From contig NMRA01000544.1 in NCBI GenBank assembly GCA_002633005.1, positions 106,479-170,478 of the forward strand: a stretch of 64,000 bases of DNA, read 5' to 3'. The translations under genes and the position numbers were made by a program. The notes beneath the pieces are model-generated. The model was not told the DNA's origin, ran no database searches, and worked only from the letters and a program-made list of their open reading frames with translations. Positions 1 through 9,445 of the stretch are shown piece by piece (positions within the stretch are counted from its first letter, which is position 1; every line of letters starts with the position of its first letter). Origin of the DNA: Phoronis australis. Its lineage: Eukaryota > Phoronida > Phoronidae.

Positions 1-1870
1 CAATTCCTTGCTTGATGCTCATAATTTCTCACGTAGGCGCGTTGCTAAAACTTAACATATGCTTTTTATCTCTTTCAGCAATCATTGGTTTAGCCAATGA
101 ACAATACTTGGGACTGCGAATGGTCATCTTCCCCGGTGCTTCAAGGTGACTTCCCGTGATACGGCCAAAACGAACCTCTGTGCCGAAAAACGAGCAAAGA
201 CCCACAATAATTCTCACTTTTGTTGACATGGAATGTCTTAATTTGCTTTTGAAATTGTACTAAGCAACTATAATAATTTTGAAAATAACTTGTACCTTAT
301 TTTCCCATGGTATAGCTTACTAATATTTTCGTATTAAGCTTGTTTTGGTTTGTTTGGTAAACTTATCCAAGCCAATGCGTATTGTATTTTCAATAGGTCT
401 GCTATGTGTTTTTTCACTATTAAGGTTCTTTGGTTCATTTCGTACCGTAATGTGCCGTACCATCAACAATTAGCTCCCATAATCAGAGAACTTTTGTTGG
501 AATTGTTCGACGAAACTTTTTATGTAGCTGTTATTCGTTATGCAATTTTTATACCCCTGGTAGTGATCTCTTATGTTTTCATGTCATATCACTTTCCCTT
601 TTTTCTGTGCTTATTTCTATCTTTATTTATTGCATACTTTGAAATTGATGACAACTTTATGTGCGTAACAAGATTTATCGTTCATGATCCTATTTATGAC
701 CGTGCCCTGATTTCCGAAAATTTGTTTTTTAAGAAAAGACTTTCTTCAAGTGTTCACATACGGAGTCATGCTGCTAAGTGTCTCTAATAACTCACACAGG
801 AGGTTATTTCCTGTAAGTGTATATGATCATTTCCTTCGGAAAAGATTATCAATGATTTCCATTTATTTTCTCATTTTCTGCCCATTTGGCGTTTTTTACT
901 TCATTTTACTTGTAAAGAAATTTGTTAATGATTGATGCCGTGTTTATAAAAGAATATCATCTCCTGAGCGACTACTGTATTACCCGCATTGTCACGGTGA
1001 ATAAGTTGTTGTAGCCAAAACAAAAATCACACTGCGCATCAAGTAATGTGACATCTTATGCAGGGCTGCGTTCTGTAGACGCAAGAATCTTACGAAAACT
1101 CAAGAACACCCTAGAGTTCATGAGATATCGTCATGTATTACGCCTTGGGTTTCTACTGGGAACCAATACTTGTTCCTTGGTCTACGGAACCTTAACGTCT
1201 CATTCACAAAACACATAAATCCGAAGCCATCCATTGAACACTCGTCACCTCACCTTGTCACCACGTATATCCTAAGTGTTGGAAAATCTGTCGCGATGTT
1301 TGATAAGTTATAATAATGTGTATTTATTGTTAAAACTGTAAATGATTATATGAATATTAATAATAATGTTGTTGAGTTTGTGATTATTTTTGTTATCTAT
1401 AGTTATTATTGAGCATAATTGCATACGCAGCACGGGAAACCCAGTGGCTCTGTCTGGATACATTACGCGATCAGTATCAAAACTGAAACCAACGACATTT
1501 GCCCAACGAGTCATTTGGCATTAGGTTTGAGGATATTTAGAAAAACTGTACATGAAGCCTTTTGTTTTCTTTTATTATCATTTATTTGACAAATTCAGGT
1601 CAACTAAATGTAAATAAATCCAGTTGAAGTTTGAATTTGAAAGAATTGCTATTATACGATTTAAACCAAAATAAGTAACAAAGGCCCTTTCTGCTCGTTT
1701 AGAGAATTTTCGTCAAATAAGTGCGATCATAAAAGCTTAGTGGCTTTAGTCAGTCATGCTAAAGAACATCTGAGATGCTAGAGAATACAGCATAAATCCA
1801 AGCGATNGTAGACAAATTTGTGACTGAGCACGACCAGCCATAGAGTCAAATCACATATTATTTTCACCGA
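1..1870. other. Intergenic, no recognisable gene
   Basis: AT-rich sequence. The longest open frame (350-787, +, 145 codons) is rich in hydrophobic residues and matches no family I recognise; I do not call it a gene. A single n lies at 1807. I see no RNA gene or clear repeat. Confidence 0.5.
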
Positions 1871-2136
1871 AGAGAATTTGGTCCAGGTTTTCACTCAAAG
1901 AGAAAGTGTTTGTGCCCTGAACGTCCAGGATCTTCCAGAAGAAATTCTGAACGAGGTATGGACTTCAATGTTTCACAGTGGATATTGGCTCAGTTTGAAC
2001 AGGCTCAGAATTCGTACCACCCAGAACTTTCGTCTTCAGGGGCCACAAGATAAACCAACTTTTCTTTCCTTTATACATGCATTATACACAGCTCTGACGA
2101 CAATGGGCACAACATGGGCCACAACACCACGTTTAT

Positions 2137-2495
2137 TACAAGATCTCTTTTTATCACTCTACTTGGTCTGCTCATTCAGCTTGTCCGAAGTCTGCTTTGC
2201 CAGGTTCTTATAGACCAGCTGGATGTTTGGTGTATCCACTTGGTACTTTATATGATATTTTCCCATTCGTCAGTTTGTATCCATTTGGTATTTATTATTG
2301 AGTATTCCGTTTTCCNTACAAGATCTCTTTTTATCACTCTACTTGGTCTGCTCATTCGGCTTGTCCGGAATTTGCTTTGCCAGGTTGTTATAGACCAGTT
2401 GGATGTTTGGTGTACCCACTTGGTACTTTATATGATATTTTCCCATTCGTCAGTTTGTATCCATTTGGTATTTATTATTGTGTATTCCGTTTTCC
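2137..2495. other. 179-base duplication flanking a single n (likely assembly join)
   Basis: 2137-2315 and 2317-2495 are nearly identical and separated only by n at 2316. This is what an unmerged overlap of two contigs or two haplotypes looks like. A real tandem duplication cannot be excluded from the sequence alone. Confidence 0.7.
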
Positions 2496-2711
2496 TCGAC
2501 CCACTTAGTAGGCAGTCAGCCAATACCCATTTTAGTATTTTATATGCATTTGGTAATACAGAAACTTGTGCCATTTTGTACGCGATACTCAGTTAGATAC
2601 TGGATATTTTAAATGCTTATGTTATCGCTTGTAATTAAGACACCCATCTGGTATCTTCTGTAAAATGATTAATTGTAGAGCCGTGACTGAACTTACCAAT
2701 ACAATTTAAGA

Positions 2712-2734
2712 GATATATATATATATATATATAT
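2712..2734. repeat. (TA)n microsatellite
   Basis: About eleven uninterrupted AT units just before the 3' end of the hairpin-array element. Confidence 0.9.
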
Positions 2735-2769
2735 TACTCTTGTGCTGATATACTTGTCCCCAATAATCA

Positions 2770-3690
2770 AAACTCACTCGAGAAAAACTCTCCTAACGGT
2801 CTCTCAGAAATCACACACAGGGTGTTGGGGGTAATTTCTATACCTTATTTAAAAGTACGTGATGTGACCGTAATTACAAGACTAATCCATTCCCAGCAGA
2901 TATGAAATTGGAAAGTAAGACAAACTACAAATCTTTAATTTTAAGTCTGTTTTCATGAAACGGACCCTAGAAATGGTTCTGGTCTTGCGAATATGCCACG
3001 CCTTAGTGTCAATTGAACAGCAATGTTACCTGTGCAGTGGCAATAGTAGATCGCCGTTAGCACATGTATCGTGTAAGAAGACGTTGAAATGTAGATCAAT
3101 CGTTGCCTTGCAGTGTCCGTTTCTTGTAGTGGCAGGAACCACTTGNCTCTGTATTTGAGATAGCCTTCGAGAGTCAACAAAAAATAAAAACAGCTCCAAA
3201 ACTCTCTTTACCTTGGCAATCATCCTACAACATGACAAGAGGAAGCTTTCCATATATTTAGTACTTTCATCGCTTACAGTGTATTTTTGCTGTTCATTTG
3301 CCCTTTTGCCTTGTTTTTGAAACAGATGTTTCGATGTCAGCGTCACCACCGGTCTTGTCTCTAAGTAAATAAACAATGCATGAGTACATTTTATGACGCC
3401 CTGAATGAATATCCGAATTGCGTCAATATCTTTGAGAAAGATTCTAGATTTGAAAAATCGTCTGATATACTTCTCAATTTTGGGAAGATGATGATTTAGA
3501 TCTTCCCAATTTCAGCTTGCATTTAAGATCATTGAATTAAGCGTCATGCATTCTTACAAAACACCTAAAAGGTGAGCTTCTAACTGTCAAAACTAATCTA
3601 CAAGTCAGTCGATAGTCGTAAAATAAACGCACATATAATCAAGCAACCAACAAATTCGTTTTTTATCAAAACAGAATATTAAACCAATAT
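2770..3690. other. Intergenic, no recognisable gene
   Basis: Open frames on both strands are short, overlapping and unlike any family I know. A single n occurs at 3145. Confidence 0.5.
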
Positions 3691-3699
3691 TCGAAGGTG

Positions 3700-3914
3700 T
3701 GCTCGCAGATTTTTGACTGGCAACAGGGTAAACATGGAGGACACTGCATCCCAGGACGTTTGGGATTTCGCCCAGAAATTTTCGGAATTTATTCGTATTT
3801 TGGTTCNTGCTCGCAGATATTTGACGGGCAACAGGGGAAACATGGAAGACACGGCATCCCACGACGTTTGGGATTTCGCCCAGAAATTTTCGGAATTTAT
3901 TCGTATTTTGGTTC
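3700..3914. other. 107-base duplication flanking a single n (likely assembly join)
   Basis: 3700-3806 and 3808-3914 are about 90% identical with only n (3807) between them, the same pattern as at 2316. The several mismatches suggest two haplotypes rather than one read pile. Confidence 0.65.
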
Positions 3915-3975
3915 ATCCTACAGTTGGCTGTTACGATTGATGAGTTAAACTCGAGCTTAAAAATTGCTGAAATAT

Positions 3976-4144
3976 TTTTATATGCACTAACTGCGAAGCG
4001 ATACCGAAGCTAGTTTACAGTGAAACAACACGTGTAGTTGAGATAAAAGGTCATATATATTATGACAAACTAAACTACTACAGATATCAGTAATTACAAA
4101 AGTTATATAACATGTTGAACTGTAAAGGTGGGTGACAATCTGCC
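3976..4144 (-). repeat. Ngaro split direct repeat B2 (element 3' end)
   Basis: 169 bases nearly identical to 4486-4654, with the same end points (TTTTTATATGC to the sequence before TGCC). The same block occurs twice near 58 kb in the opposite orientation, which fixes it as the terminus of a family and not a local duplication. Confidence 0.85.
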
Positions 4145-4485
4145 TCCAAGGAAGGTACATGTATACACAAGTGGTGAATAGTAAGTTAAGAAACAATATG
4201 CGGAAGCATAACAACAACACCGCGACAGCGACATGTGAAATTTGAGGATAAGAGAGAAAGAAAGAAAATTGGTTTGAGGGCGGGGGGGAAAAGAAATTGA
4301 GTGAAAAATGAAAGTTGGAGCAAATTGTTGTCGATGGCCCAGTGTTGCGACAAGACAAAGAGATCACGTGGTACAATTGAACCAATAATGATAGAAAAGA
4401 GGGTCACTGACCTGAGAATCCAAACAATATGATAATGAGGGTGAGGCAGTATAGCTTACATAAAATAATTTAATACTTAAATAGT
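4145..4485 (-). repeat. Ngaro A segment between the split repeats
   Basis: Unique 341-base segment between B2 and B1, matched by 58239-58575 on the other strand. In a full-length element this segment should also start the 5' end; no second copy is present upstream of the reverse transcriptase here, supporting 5' truncation. Confidence 0.75.
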
Positions 4486-4654
4486 TTTTATATGCGCTAA
4501 CTGCGAAGCGATACCGAAGCTAGTTTACAGTGAAACAACACGTGTAGTTGAGATAAAAGGTCTTATATATTATGACAAACTAAACTACCACAGATATCAG
4601 TAATTACAAAAGTTATATAACATGTTGAATTGTAAAGGTGGGTGACAATCTGCC
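4486..4654 (-). repeat. Ngaro split direct repeat B1
   Basis: Upstream partner (in coding direction) of the repeat at 3976-4144. Differences between the two are few point changes, so the copy is not very old. Confidence 0.85.
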
Positions 4655-5165
4655 ACAGATGCAGCAGAAGGATGCATCCGCCCACCCAAGCGAGAGCGAG
4701 CGAGGCTGATGAAATGTAGCATAAGAAAACGGGGGCAAGGTAAGCCCGTAAAAGGAAAATACAAACATGGAGTGGTACAGCTAGGTAGCATGACACAAGA
4801 AAAACAAAAGCATGGAGCGACAAAACAAAATGTCGAAACCATAGTAATTGAAACCCAGTAGAATATAAAGCTAACATGAATAGATAAAAATGAAGGAATA
4901 TACATAAGGGACATATCAACCTACCAAAAGCATGCTGTCCATACAGGTATAAGTACACAAAAACGGTGACATGCACAAACAACATACATATAATCAACAG
5001 CAAAAGGAGTCCCGGACAAAAGTAAACCTATATAAAGTATGGAAAAAAATGCTAAGTAGAGGATAACCCGTAATAGGGCATGAGGTAAACCAACAACAAA
5101 TATAAAAGGGGCGGGAAAGACTGCCCGGGAGGGAGAACCCCAAAAAGGTGAGTGGAAAAGGCGTG
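4655..5165 (-). other. Ngaro 3' region between recombinase and B1
   Basis: A hydrophobic open frame (4563-5003, minus) crosses into the terminal repeat and is not conserved as protein in the 58 kb copy beyond that repeat. I treat the stretch as the untranslated 3' part of the element. Confidence 0.5.
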
Positions 5166-6260
5166 TCAATGAAAATGGGGAATAAGGGAACTAAGACACT
5201 GGCAATACAGGCGTCTGAGGGTGATAAATGGTGTGAGTGAAAGAGACACTGGCAATACAGGTGCCCATGAATGGGACACTGGCAATACAGTTGCCCCGCG
5301 ATGAAAAGGGAATGGTGAGTGAGGGGGGGGCACTGGCAATACAGATGCCCCAGGATGAAGAGGAGGTGTAAGGCGACCCATACGCTGAACGGTGGAGTCC
5401 GGAATTTGGAGGGTAGCAGCGGAGGTGGCTGCACCAATACGAAAACTATGAGATTTATAGCGTTGAGGATCGAGACCGACGCACCCAAGTACTAAGTTAA
5501 GGTGGCGAGTGAAGTAAGAGCAAGTTATGGGGGAACCATTAGGTAACTGGATGAGAGGGCCGGAAGAGTGGTTGGAGAGAGTGAGGTAGTGTTGAAGGGT
5601 TGCAACAGGGAAATGGGAACCGGTAGAAAGGGGGATAACGAGAACGTTAGGGGTGTGATCGTGATGTTTGAAGTGGGAGATAGTGAGAGACATGGACGCA
5701 GAAGTGACAGAGACATCAGAGACCTGGAGCACAGAGAATGGGGATGAGGCAGAGGTGGCGACAGTAAATTCGCTAACACGAAGGAGGGCGTGAAAGGCAG
5801 TGGAAAACATAGCGGCACAGAGAGATGCATGGAAATGAGAGTTGAGAGCAGAGGGCAGGGCGTTGAGAAGGCGGTGAAGAATAGGTGTAGTTATGGGGAG
5901 CCGGGTGTCCACGGATGGCCGCGAATTGGACACCCCCTTCAGAATTTTCTTGACCAGAAAAGAGGAGGTAGGGTCAGGCAAGGAGTCCAGTTTATGAATG
6001 AAACCGATGGCGGAGACATAGGTAGAGATTGTAGATGCAGTTAAGCCAGACGAGAAGAGATGGGCTACGTAAGAAGCTAAGGTCGATGTGGAGACGGGAA
6101 ACACAGGCAAGGGGCATGCTGATGAGGAATGGTAGTGGAAGAAATGTGAAAGGGCGCGGCGGTAAGTTGAAATGGTTGATGGGGCAAGGGACGACTGGAG
6201 GAGCGAAGTCAGAACGTGGGGAGGTGCTGTGGAACTGTGGTCGGTGTTGGAGAGAGCCAT
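5166..6260 (-). CDS. DIRS/Ngaro tyrosine recombinase (transposon protein, 3' end degraded)
   Basis: Open frame of 364 codons. It has the layout of a tyrosine recombinase: an N-terminal helical, SAM-like part with SLAPSTISTYRRAL near residues 24-37 and AIGFIHKL near 84-91, then a catalytic part with ALLRVSEF (catalytic Arg161) and HSFRIGAATSAA (His271, Arg274). The expected tyrosine nucleophile should follow GRW about 30 residues after Arg274; here the frame reads RMGRLTPP (about 293-300) and runs into LPV repeats with no tyrosine, so the active site is probably lost by a frameshift near 5360-5390. These enzymes integrate a circular DNA intermediate without making target duplications. It starts just after the RNase H tail of the same element, in another frame. 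Confidence 0.85.
   Translation of the reverse strand: MALSNTDHSSTAPPHVLTSLLQSSLAPSTISTYRRALSHFFHYHSSSACPLPVFPVSTSTLASYVAHLFSSGLTASTISTYVSAIGFIHKLDSLPDPTSSFLVKKILKGVSNSRPSVDTRLPITTPILHRLLNALPSALNSHFHASLCAAMFSTAFHALLRVSEFTVATSASSPFSVLQVSDVSVTSASMSLTISHFKHHDHTPNVLVIPLSTGSHFPVATLQHYLTLSNHSSGPLIQLPNGSPITCSYFTRHLNLVLGCVGLDPQRYKSHSFRIGAATSAATLQIPDSTVQRMGRLTPPLHPGASVLPVPPPHSPFPFHRGATVLPVSHSWAPVLPVSLSLTPFITLRRLYCQCLSSLIPHFH
5195..5344 (+). repeat. Four direct copies of CACTGGCAATACAG
   Basis: Copies lie at 5195-5210, 5245-5260, 5275-5290 (each preceded by GA) and 5331-5344, spaced by 50, 30 and about 55 bases. They fall in the last part of the recombinase frame and give the repeated peptide VLPV or, in another frame, LYCQC. 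The motif stays constant while the DNA between copies varies. Confidence 0.8.
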
Positions 6261-6261
6261 G

Positions 6262-6334
6262 AAGCCACGGAAAAGGCATCCTGGAAAAGAAAGCGAGACA
6301 ACTTATCGGCAATGAAATTAGTTACAAAAAATAA
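6262..6334 (-). pseudogene. C-terminal end of RNase H, cut off from its body by an insertion
   Basis: Minus-strand reading gives NFIADKLSRF, the conserved end of the DIRS/gypsy RNase H region. The matching front part stops at IPGK near 7700. The two halves fit with a single residue between them, so the element was intact here before the 6333-7698 insert arrived. Confidence 0.75.
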
Positions 6335-7698
6335 CATCCAAAATAAAACTTTAACAATCTTTCTGTTTTCAGAAAACATGTCCAGTTTCCGAGTACAATT
6401 TTGCAGCGAGTTTCCTTAACAGCACATGCTTCTGGTAGGTTACTATCCAGCCATTGTCACACCGCCCACCTTTTCTGGTTCGCAAGTTAATCGTGCCACT
6501 GCAATACCAACAGTTGCGCATAATTTCTTGACCTGAGCACATAGGAACCTGAACGTCAGTTATATTCAGCTGAGCTACCCTAGCTCCTACACGGTGCATT
6601 AGATTCGTACTACTCCAGGGAGAGGGGCACTAAACTTGGGTATTAAAGTGTGCCCTAAACCGGCTAATTTCGCCAGGACTTGCTGCGATTCGAGTGAGTG
6701 TGATTTGGGTTTTTGGGCGGCTTGGACCCGGGGAAGGCCCGGTCGGGAGCTTTGGGTGGCCCTGTATCATGCGATGCTCGGGTGGGAACCACTGCAGGTC
6801 CTCCAGGTATGTTTGTGCCTGCACTGTTCCGTAATGTAATTTCCCTCGTAGTAAAGAAATAGGATTGTCTGGTAAGTAGGTGTGGTATGGTGTCAGTAGA
6901 GGTGCCGGTAATGTACAGCAACCACAACTCCGGCTCTATCGTAAACCAGGGTGTGACTGGGTTTCGAGCTCTGCTGGAGCGGTACTGCTCATCGTGAGGT
7001 ATCCAAACTGTCCTCGTGGGCTGTGCCCCAAGTCGACCGCCGTGCCTGCACTCCGGAAGGGGGGGATGAGCTTCAATGGTTATGGAGGCAAATCCGGGAA
7101 TGGCATCGGTCCTTTTCTCATTGCTTCCGACTACCTTTTTTCCACCAACCCCTGCCACTCCTCTACCAGGGTCACGGCCCCCACGCGGGTTGTGGCGGTG
7201 GACAGGATTGTTCATCCATGAACAACTCTGCCCATGTGGCACATACTGAGCCACAACACCACGTTCCTTACAATATCTCTTTTTATCACTCCGGCTGGTC
7301 TGCTCACTCAGCTTGTCCGGAACCCTGCTTTGCAGGTTGTTATAGCCCAGTTGGCTGTTTGGTGTACCCACTTGGTACTTTGTATGATATTTGCCCATTT
7401 GGCAGTTTGTACCCACTTGGTACTTGTTATTGAATTTGCCGTTTTGCTCGACCCAGTTGGTAGGCAATCGGCCAATACCCATTTGGTATTATGTACCCAT
7501 TTGGTACTATGCTAACCTGTGCCACTTAGCATCCGATACTCAATTGTACTTTGGGTATCGGAAATGTGTGTGTTATCTCTTAATTAAGGAACCCATCTGG
7601 TTCCCTCTGTGAAATATTTATTTGTAGAGGTGTGACCCTGAAATTCCCAATACAACTTAAAATATACATTATTATTGTTGTTTTATTTGTCCCCAATA
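6333..7698. mobile_element. Insertion inside the Ngaro RNase H, carrying hairpin-array element copy 2
   Basis: The RNase H frame breaks between IPGK (about 7700) and NFIAD (about 6332). If the uninterrupted sequence is the simplest in-frame one, only TA is shared by both junctions, so the target duplication may be TA. The + strand insert starts near GTTACAAAAAATAACATCC and ends TTGTCCCCAA, the same end as copy 1. No terminal inverted repeat or transposase frame is visible. 6600-7230 is clearly more GC-rich than its surroundings and has no match to copy 1; only 7215-7697 does. A 272-codon minus frame here (6664-7482) has repeated YQVGT that simply mirrors the hairpins. Confidence 0.65.
7343..7604 (+). 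repeat. Array of eight small hairpins with CANTT or CATCT loops
   Basis: Eight inverted repeats, most with 4-6 bp stems, share the core CC-CANTT-GG or CC-CATCT-GG: TAGCC/GGCTG 7343-7357, GTACC/GGTAC 7364-7378, TTGCC/GGCAG 7391-7405, GTACC/GGTAC 7409-7423, ACC/GGT 7451-7461, ATACC/GGTAT 7475-7489, GTACC/GGTAC 7493-7507, GGAACC/GGTTCC 7588-7604. A longer 8 bp hairpin TCCGATAC/GTATCGGA with a 15-base loop lies at 7532-7562. Outer stem bases change in compensated pairs while the loop stays CANTT. The core also contains CANNTG, an E-box. Confidence 0.7.
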
Positions 7699-8486
7699 AT
7701 TTTGCCAGGGATGTGTTTGGCCTTGAAATGGATATTATGGTGTAGGGTAGAGAGGACCAGGCGTCGGACGAGGCGCATAATGTTAGGGTCCGTAGAGGAA
7801 GTCTTATTGATGATATGAACCACGGAATGGTTGTCGCACATGAAAAGAATACGATGGTTAGCAAGTTTGGGTCCCCAGATTTCTAAGGCAAGAACGATGG
7901 GGAAGAGCTCCTTGAAGGTGATGGGAAAATGAGAGATGGATGAGGACCAAGGGCCAGAAAACCAATTAGACCCGCAAACTGCGGCGAATCCCCCGTGGAC
8001 CGAGGCCGAATCAGTATACAGTTTGAGTGATTGAGAAGAGGTCCAATGCTCAAAAAGGAACATGGATTTGCCGTTGAAGGAGTGGAGGAATGTACGCCAA
8101 GCACGAATGTTCGCACGGGATTCTTTGGTGAGAGTGACGTGATGATGAGGCTGAGATATGCCAAGGGTGAGATCGTTGAGGCGATGGAGGAAGGCTCGGC
8201 CGGGAATGATGACAAGGCAAGCGAAATTGAGAAAGCCAATGAGAGACTGAAGATCACGTAGAAGGACCGACCTTTTATTCTGGAAGGACTGGAGGAGATG
8301 TAGGGCCTTAGTGAGTTTGTCCTGGGGAAGGGAAGCCGTCATGGATTGGGAGTCGAGATGAAGGCCGTAGATAGTGATGGAGGTCCTTGGAAGGACGGTC
8401 TTTTTGTGATTGATGGGGACGCCGATTTCTTCACAGAAAGTGAGAAACGTACGGAGATACGAGGAACATAAAGGGGAATTAGGGGG
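7683..8486 (-). CDS. Ngaro reverse transcriptase thumb and RNase H (split, incomplete)
   Basis: Minus frame, listed from the methionine at 8342 but open upstream to about 8486, where it should join the reverse transcriptase. The RNase H catalytic acids are recognisable: Asp in KLYTDSASVHGG, Glu in FKELFPIVLALEIWG, Asp in LFMCDNHSVVHI. The C-terminal AKHIPGK is followed at once by foreign DNA; the stop at 7683 lies in the insert. RNase H would remove RNA template during reverse transcription. The frame is one base out of step with the polymerase frame because of a five-base G run (8482-8486 on the + strand) where six would restore phase. Confidence 0.85.
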   Translation of the reverse strand, partial: PPNSPLCSSYLRTFLTFCEEIGVPINHKKTVLPRTSITIYGLHLDSQSMTASLPQDKLTKALHLLQSFQNKRSVLLRDLQSLIGFLNFACLVIIPGRAFLHRLNDLTLGISQPHHHVTLTKESRANIRAWRTFLHSFNGKSMFLFEHWTSSQSLKLYTDSASVHGGFAAVCGSNWFSGPWSSSISHFPITFKELFPIVLALEIWGPKLANHRILFMCDNHSVVHIINKTSSTDPNIMRLVRRLVLSTLHHNIHFKAKHIPGKIIGDK

Positions 8487-9295
8487 CCGACAAAAAAGAA
8501 GTCGTCAAGGTGGGACACCCCTGGGACATTGAATTTATTTTGAAGAATCCATTGAAAGGATGAGCTGATGAGTTCAAAAATGTTGCATGAGGAAGAAAGA
8601 CCAAAGGGGAGACAACGGTCAAAGTAATATTGACCGGCCCAAACAAATCCAAGGAAACGATAGTCAGAAGGATGTATGGGAACAAGACGGAAAGCATCCT
8701 GTATGTCCGTTTTAGCCATGAGAGAATTGTGACCAGAGCGGCGGACTAGAAACATGGCGTTTTCAATGGTTTCATAGTGAACCTGAGAGAAGGATAAGGG
8801 AATATGAGAGTTAGCGGAATCGGTATCCCGAGATGGGTATGAAAGGTTATGGATAAGGCGAAATTTACCGGAGTCTTTCTTAGGTATAAGCCCCAGAGGG
8901 GAAGTGATTAAACTGTCGAATGGAGGGTACTGGTGGGGTCCGGAGTAGCGGCCACAGGTGACCTCGTGCTGTATTGTGTGTTCAGTCACGACAGAGTTGA
9001 GGACCGCTGATGGGTGGTTATGAGGAGGTGAGGAGGATAACATGGAGGAAACACCGATACGGAAACCACAAGTGAAACCATGAATGATGCGAACAGTAAG
9101 GGAGGATGGATAACCAAGGAGATATGGTTCAAGTTTATTTATTTTATGGGTGTTGTAAGGTCGGGTGGAGGTGGAGGTGGTTCGCGGTGTTGGTTGAGGG
9201 TGGGAGGGGGGTAGGGCAAGCAGAGGCGGGGTGGAAGCCATTGCAAGTGATACAGCGGTGGATGTAGCGACAGTGCTGTTGAGGGCAGAATGCAC
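8339..9295 (-). CDS. Ngaro reverse transcriptase (frameshifted)
   Basis: 318 codons from the first methionine; the frame is open a little further upstream to about 9340, so the true start is unclear. Reverse transcriptase motifs appear in order: LIPKKDSGKFRLIHNLSYP, MAKTDIQDAFRLVPIHP (first catalytic Asp), DRCLPFGLSSSCNIFE, and SHLDDFFFVG, where LDD stands for the usual YXDD box as in DIRS elements. After FVGP the frame is wrong: the thumb continues in the next frame (see 7683-8486). The N-terminal YLLGYPSSLTVRIIHGFTCGFRIGV is the usual Ngaro/DIRS lead-in. Gag is not present. Confidence 0.88.
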   Translation of the reverse strand: MHSALNSTVATSTAVSLAMASTPPLLALPPSHPQPTPRTTSTSTRPYNTHKINKLEPYLLGYPSSLTVRIIHGFTCGFRIGVSSMLSSSPPHNHPSAVLNSVVTEHTIQHEVTCGRYSGPHQYPPFDSLITSPLGLIPKKDSGKFRLIHNLSYPSRDTDSANSHIPLSFSQVHYETIENAMFLVRRSGHNSLMAKTDIQDAFRLVPIHPSDYRFLGFVWAGQYYFDRCLPFGLSSSCNIFELISSSFQWILQNKFNVPGVSHLDDFFFVGPLIPLYVPRISVRFSLSVKKSASPSITKRPSFQGPPSLSTAFISTPNP

Positions 9296-9445
9296 AGTTG
9301 AACCGCCGGCAAAAACCGCTGGGGTGTGAGGCAGCTGAACGTGGTTGGAGAAATTGGGGACGAAAGGACTGTGAGCGTGTACTGTCAGAACGCTTACTGT
9401 ACAGTACTTTAAGTACCTTTATGCCTTAGACATGTTCACTGTCAC

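Larger units (their letters stand above)
2090..2767 (+). repeat. Hairpin-array element, copy 1 (degenerate)
   Basis: This stretch matches 7215-7697 over its whole length, from the shared stretch around GCCACAACACCACGTT to the shared end TTGTCCCCAATAA. Copy 1 is longer because 179 bases are present twice around an n at 2316. It keeps part of the small-hairpin pattern seen better in copy 2, for example stems GTATC/GGTAC at 2232-2246 and GTATC/GGTAT at 2277-2291 with five-base CANTT loops; other stems have decayed. There is no coding signal: frames carry stops and differ between copies without codon bias that I can see. Family unknown. Confidence 0.6.
3976..9340 (-). mobile_element. Ngaro-like DIRS retrotransposon, 5'-truncated and interrupted
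   Basis: In coding direction (minus) the order is reverse transcriptase, RNase H, tyrosine recombinase, then a 3' terminal block B1-A-B2. B1 (4486-4654) and B2 (3976-4144) are 169-base direct copies separated by a unique 341-base A segment. Such split direct repeats and a tyrosine recombinase instead of a DDE integrase define the Ngaro/PAT part of the DIRS order. No methyltransferase frame lies between RNase H and recombinase, which favours Ngaro. The 5' A copy and any gag are absent; homology fades near 9340, just before a foldback element. A foreign insert (about 6333-7698) splits RNase H, and a one-base deletion breaks the reverse transcriptase, so this copy is dead. Confidence 0.85.

Noticed and set aside
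350-787. 145-codon + frame with hydrophobic stretches
   Set aside because: No family match, no splice or promoter context, and AT-rich DNA gives such hydrophobic frames by chance.
4563-5003. 146-codon hydrophobic minus frame that could be a membrane protein
   Set aside because: It overlaps the Ngaro terminal repeat and is AT-driven; the 58 kb copy does not keep it outside that repeat.
6664-7482. 272-codon minus-strand frame with YQVGT repeats
   Set aside because: The repeats mirror the palindromic hairpins, the frame is not kept in copy 1, and no domain is recognisable.
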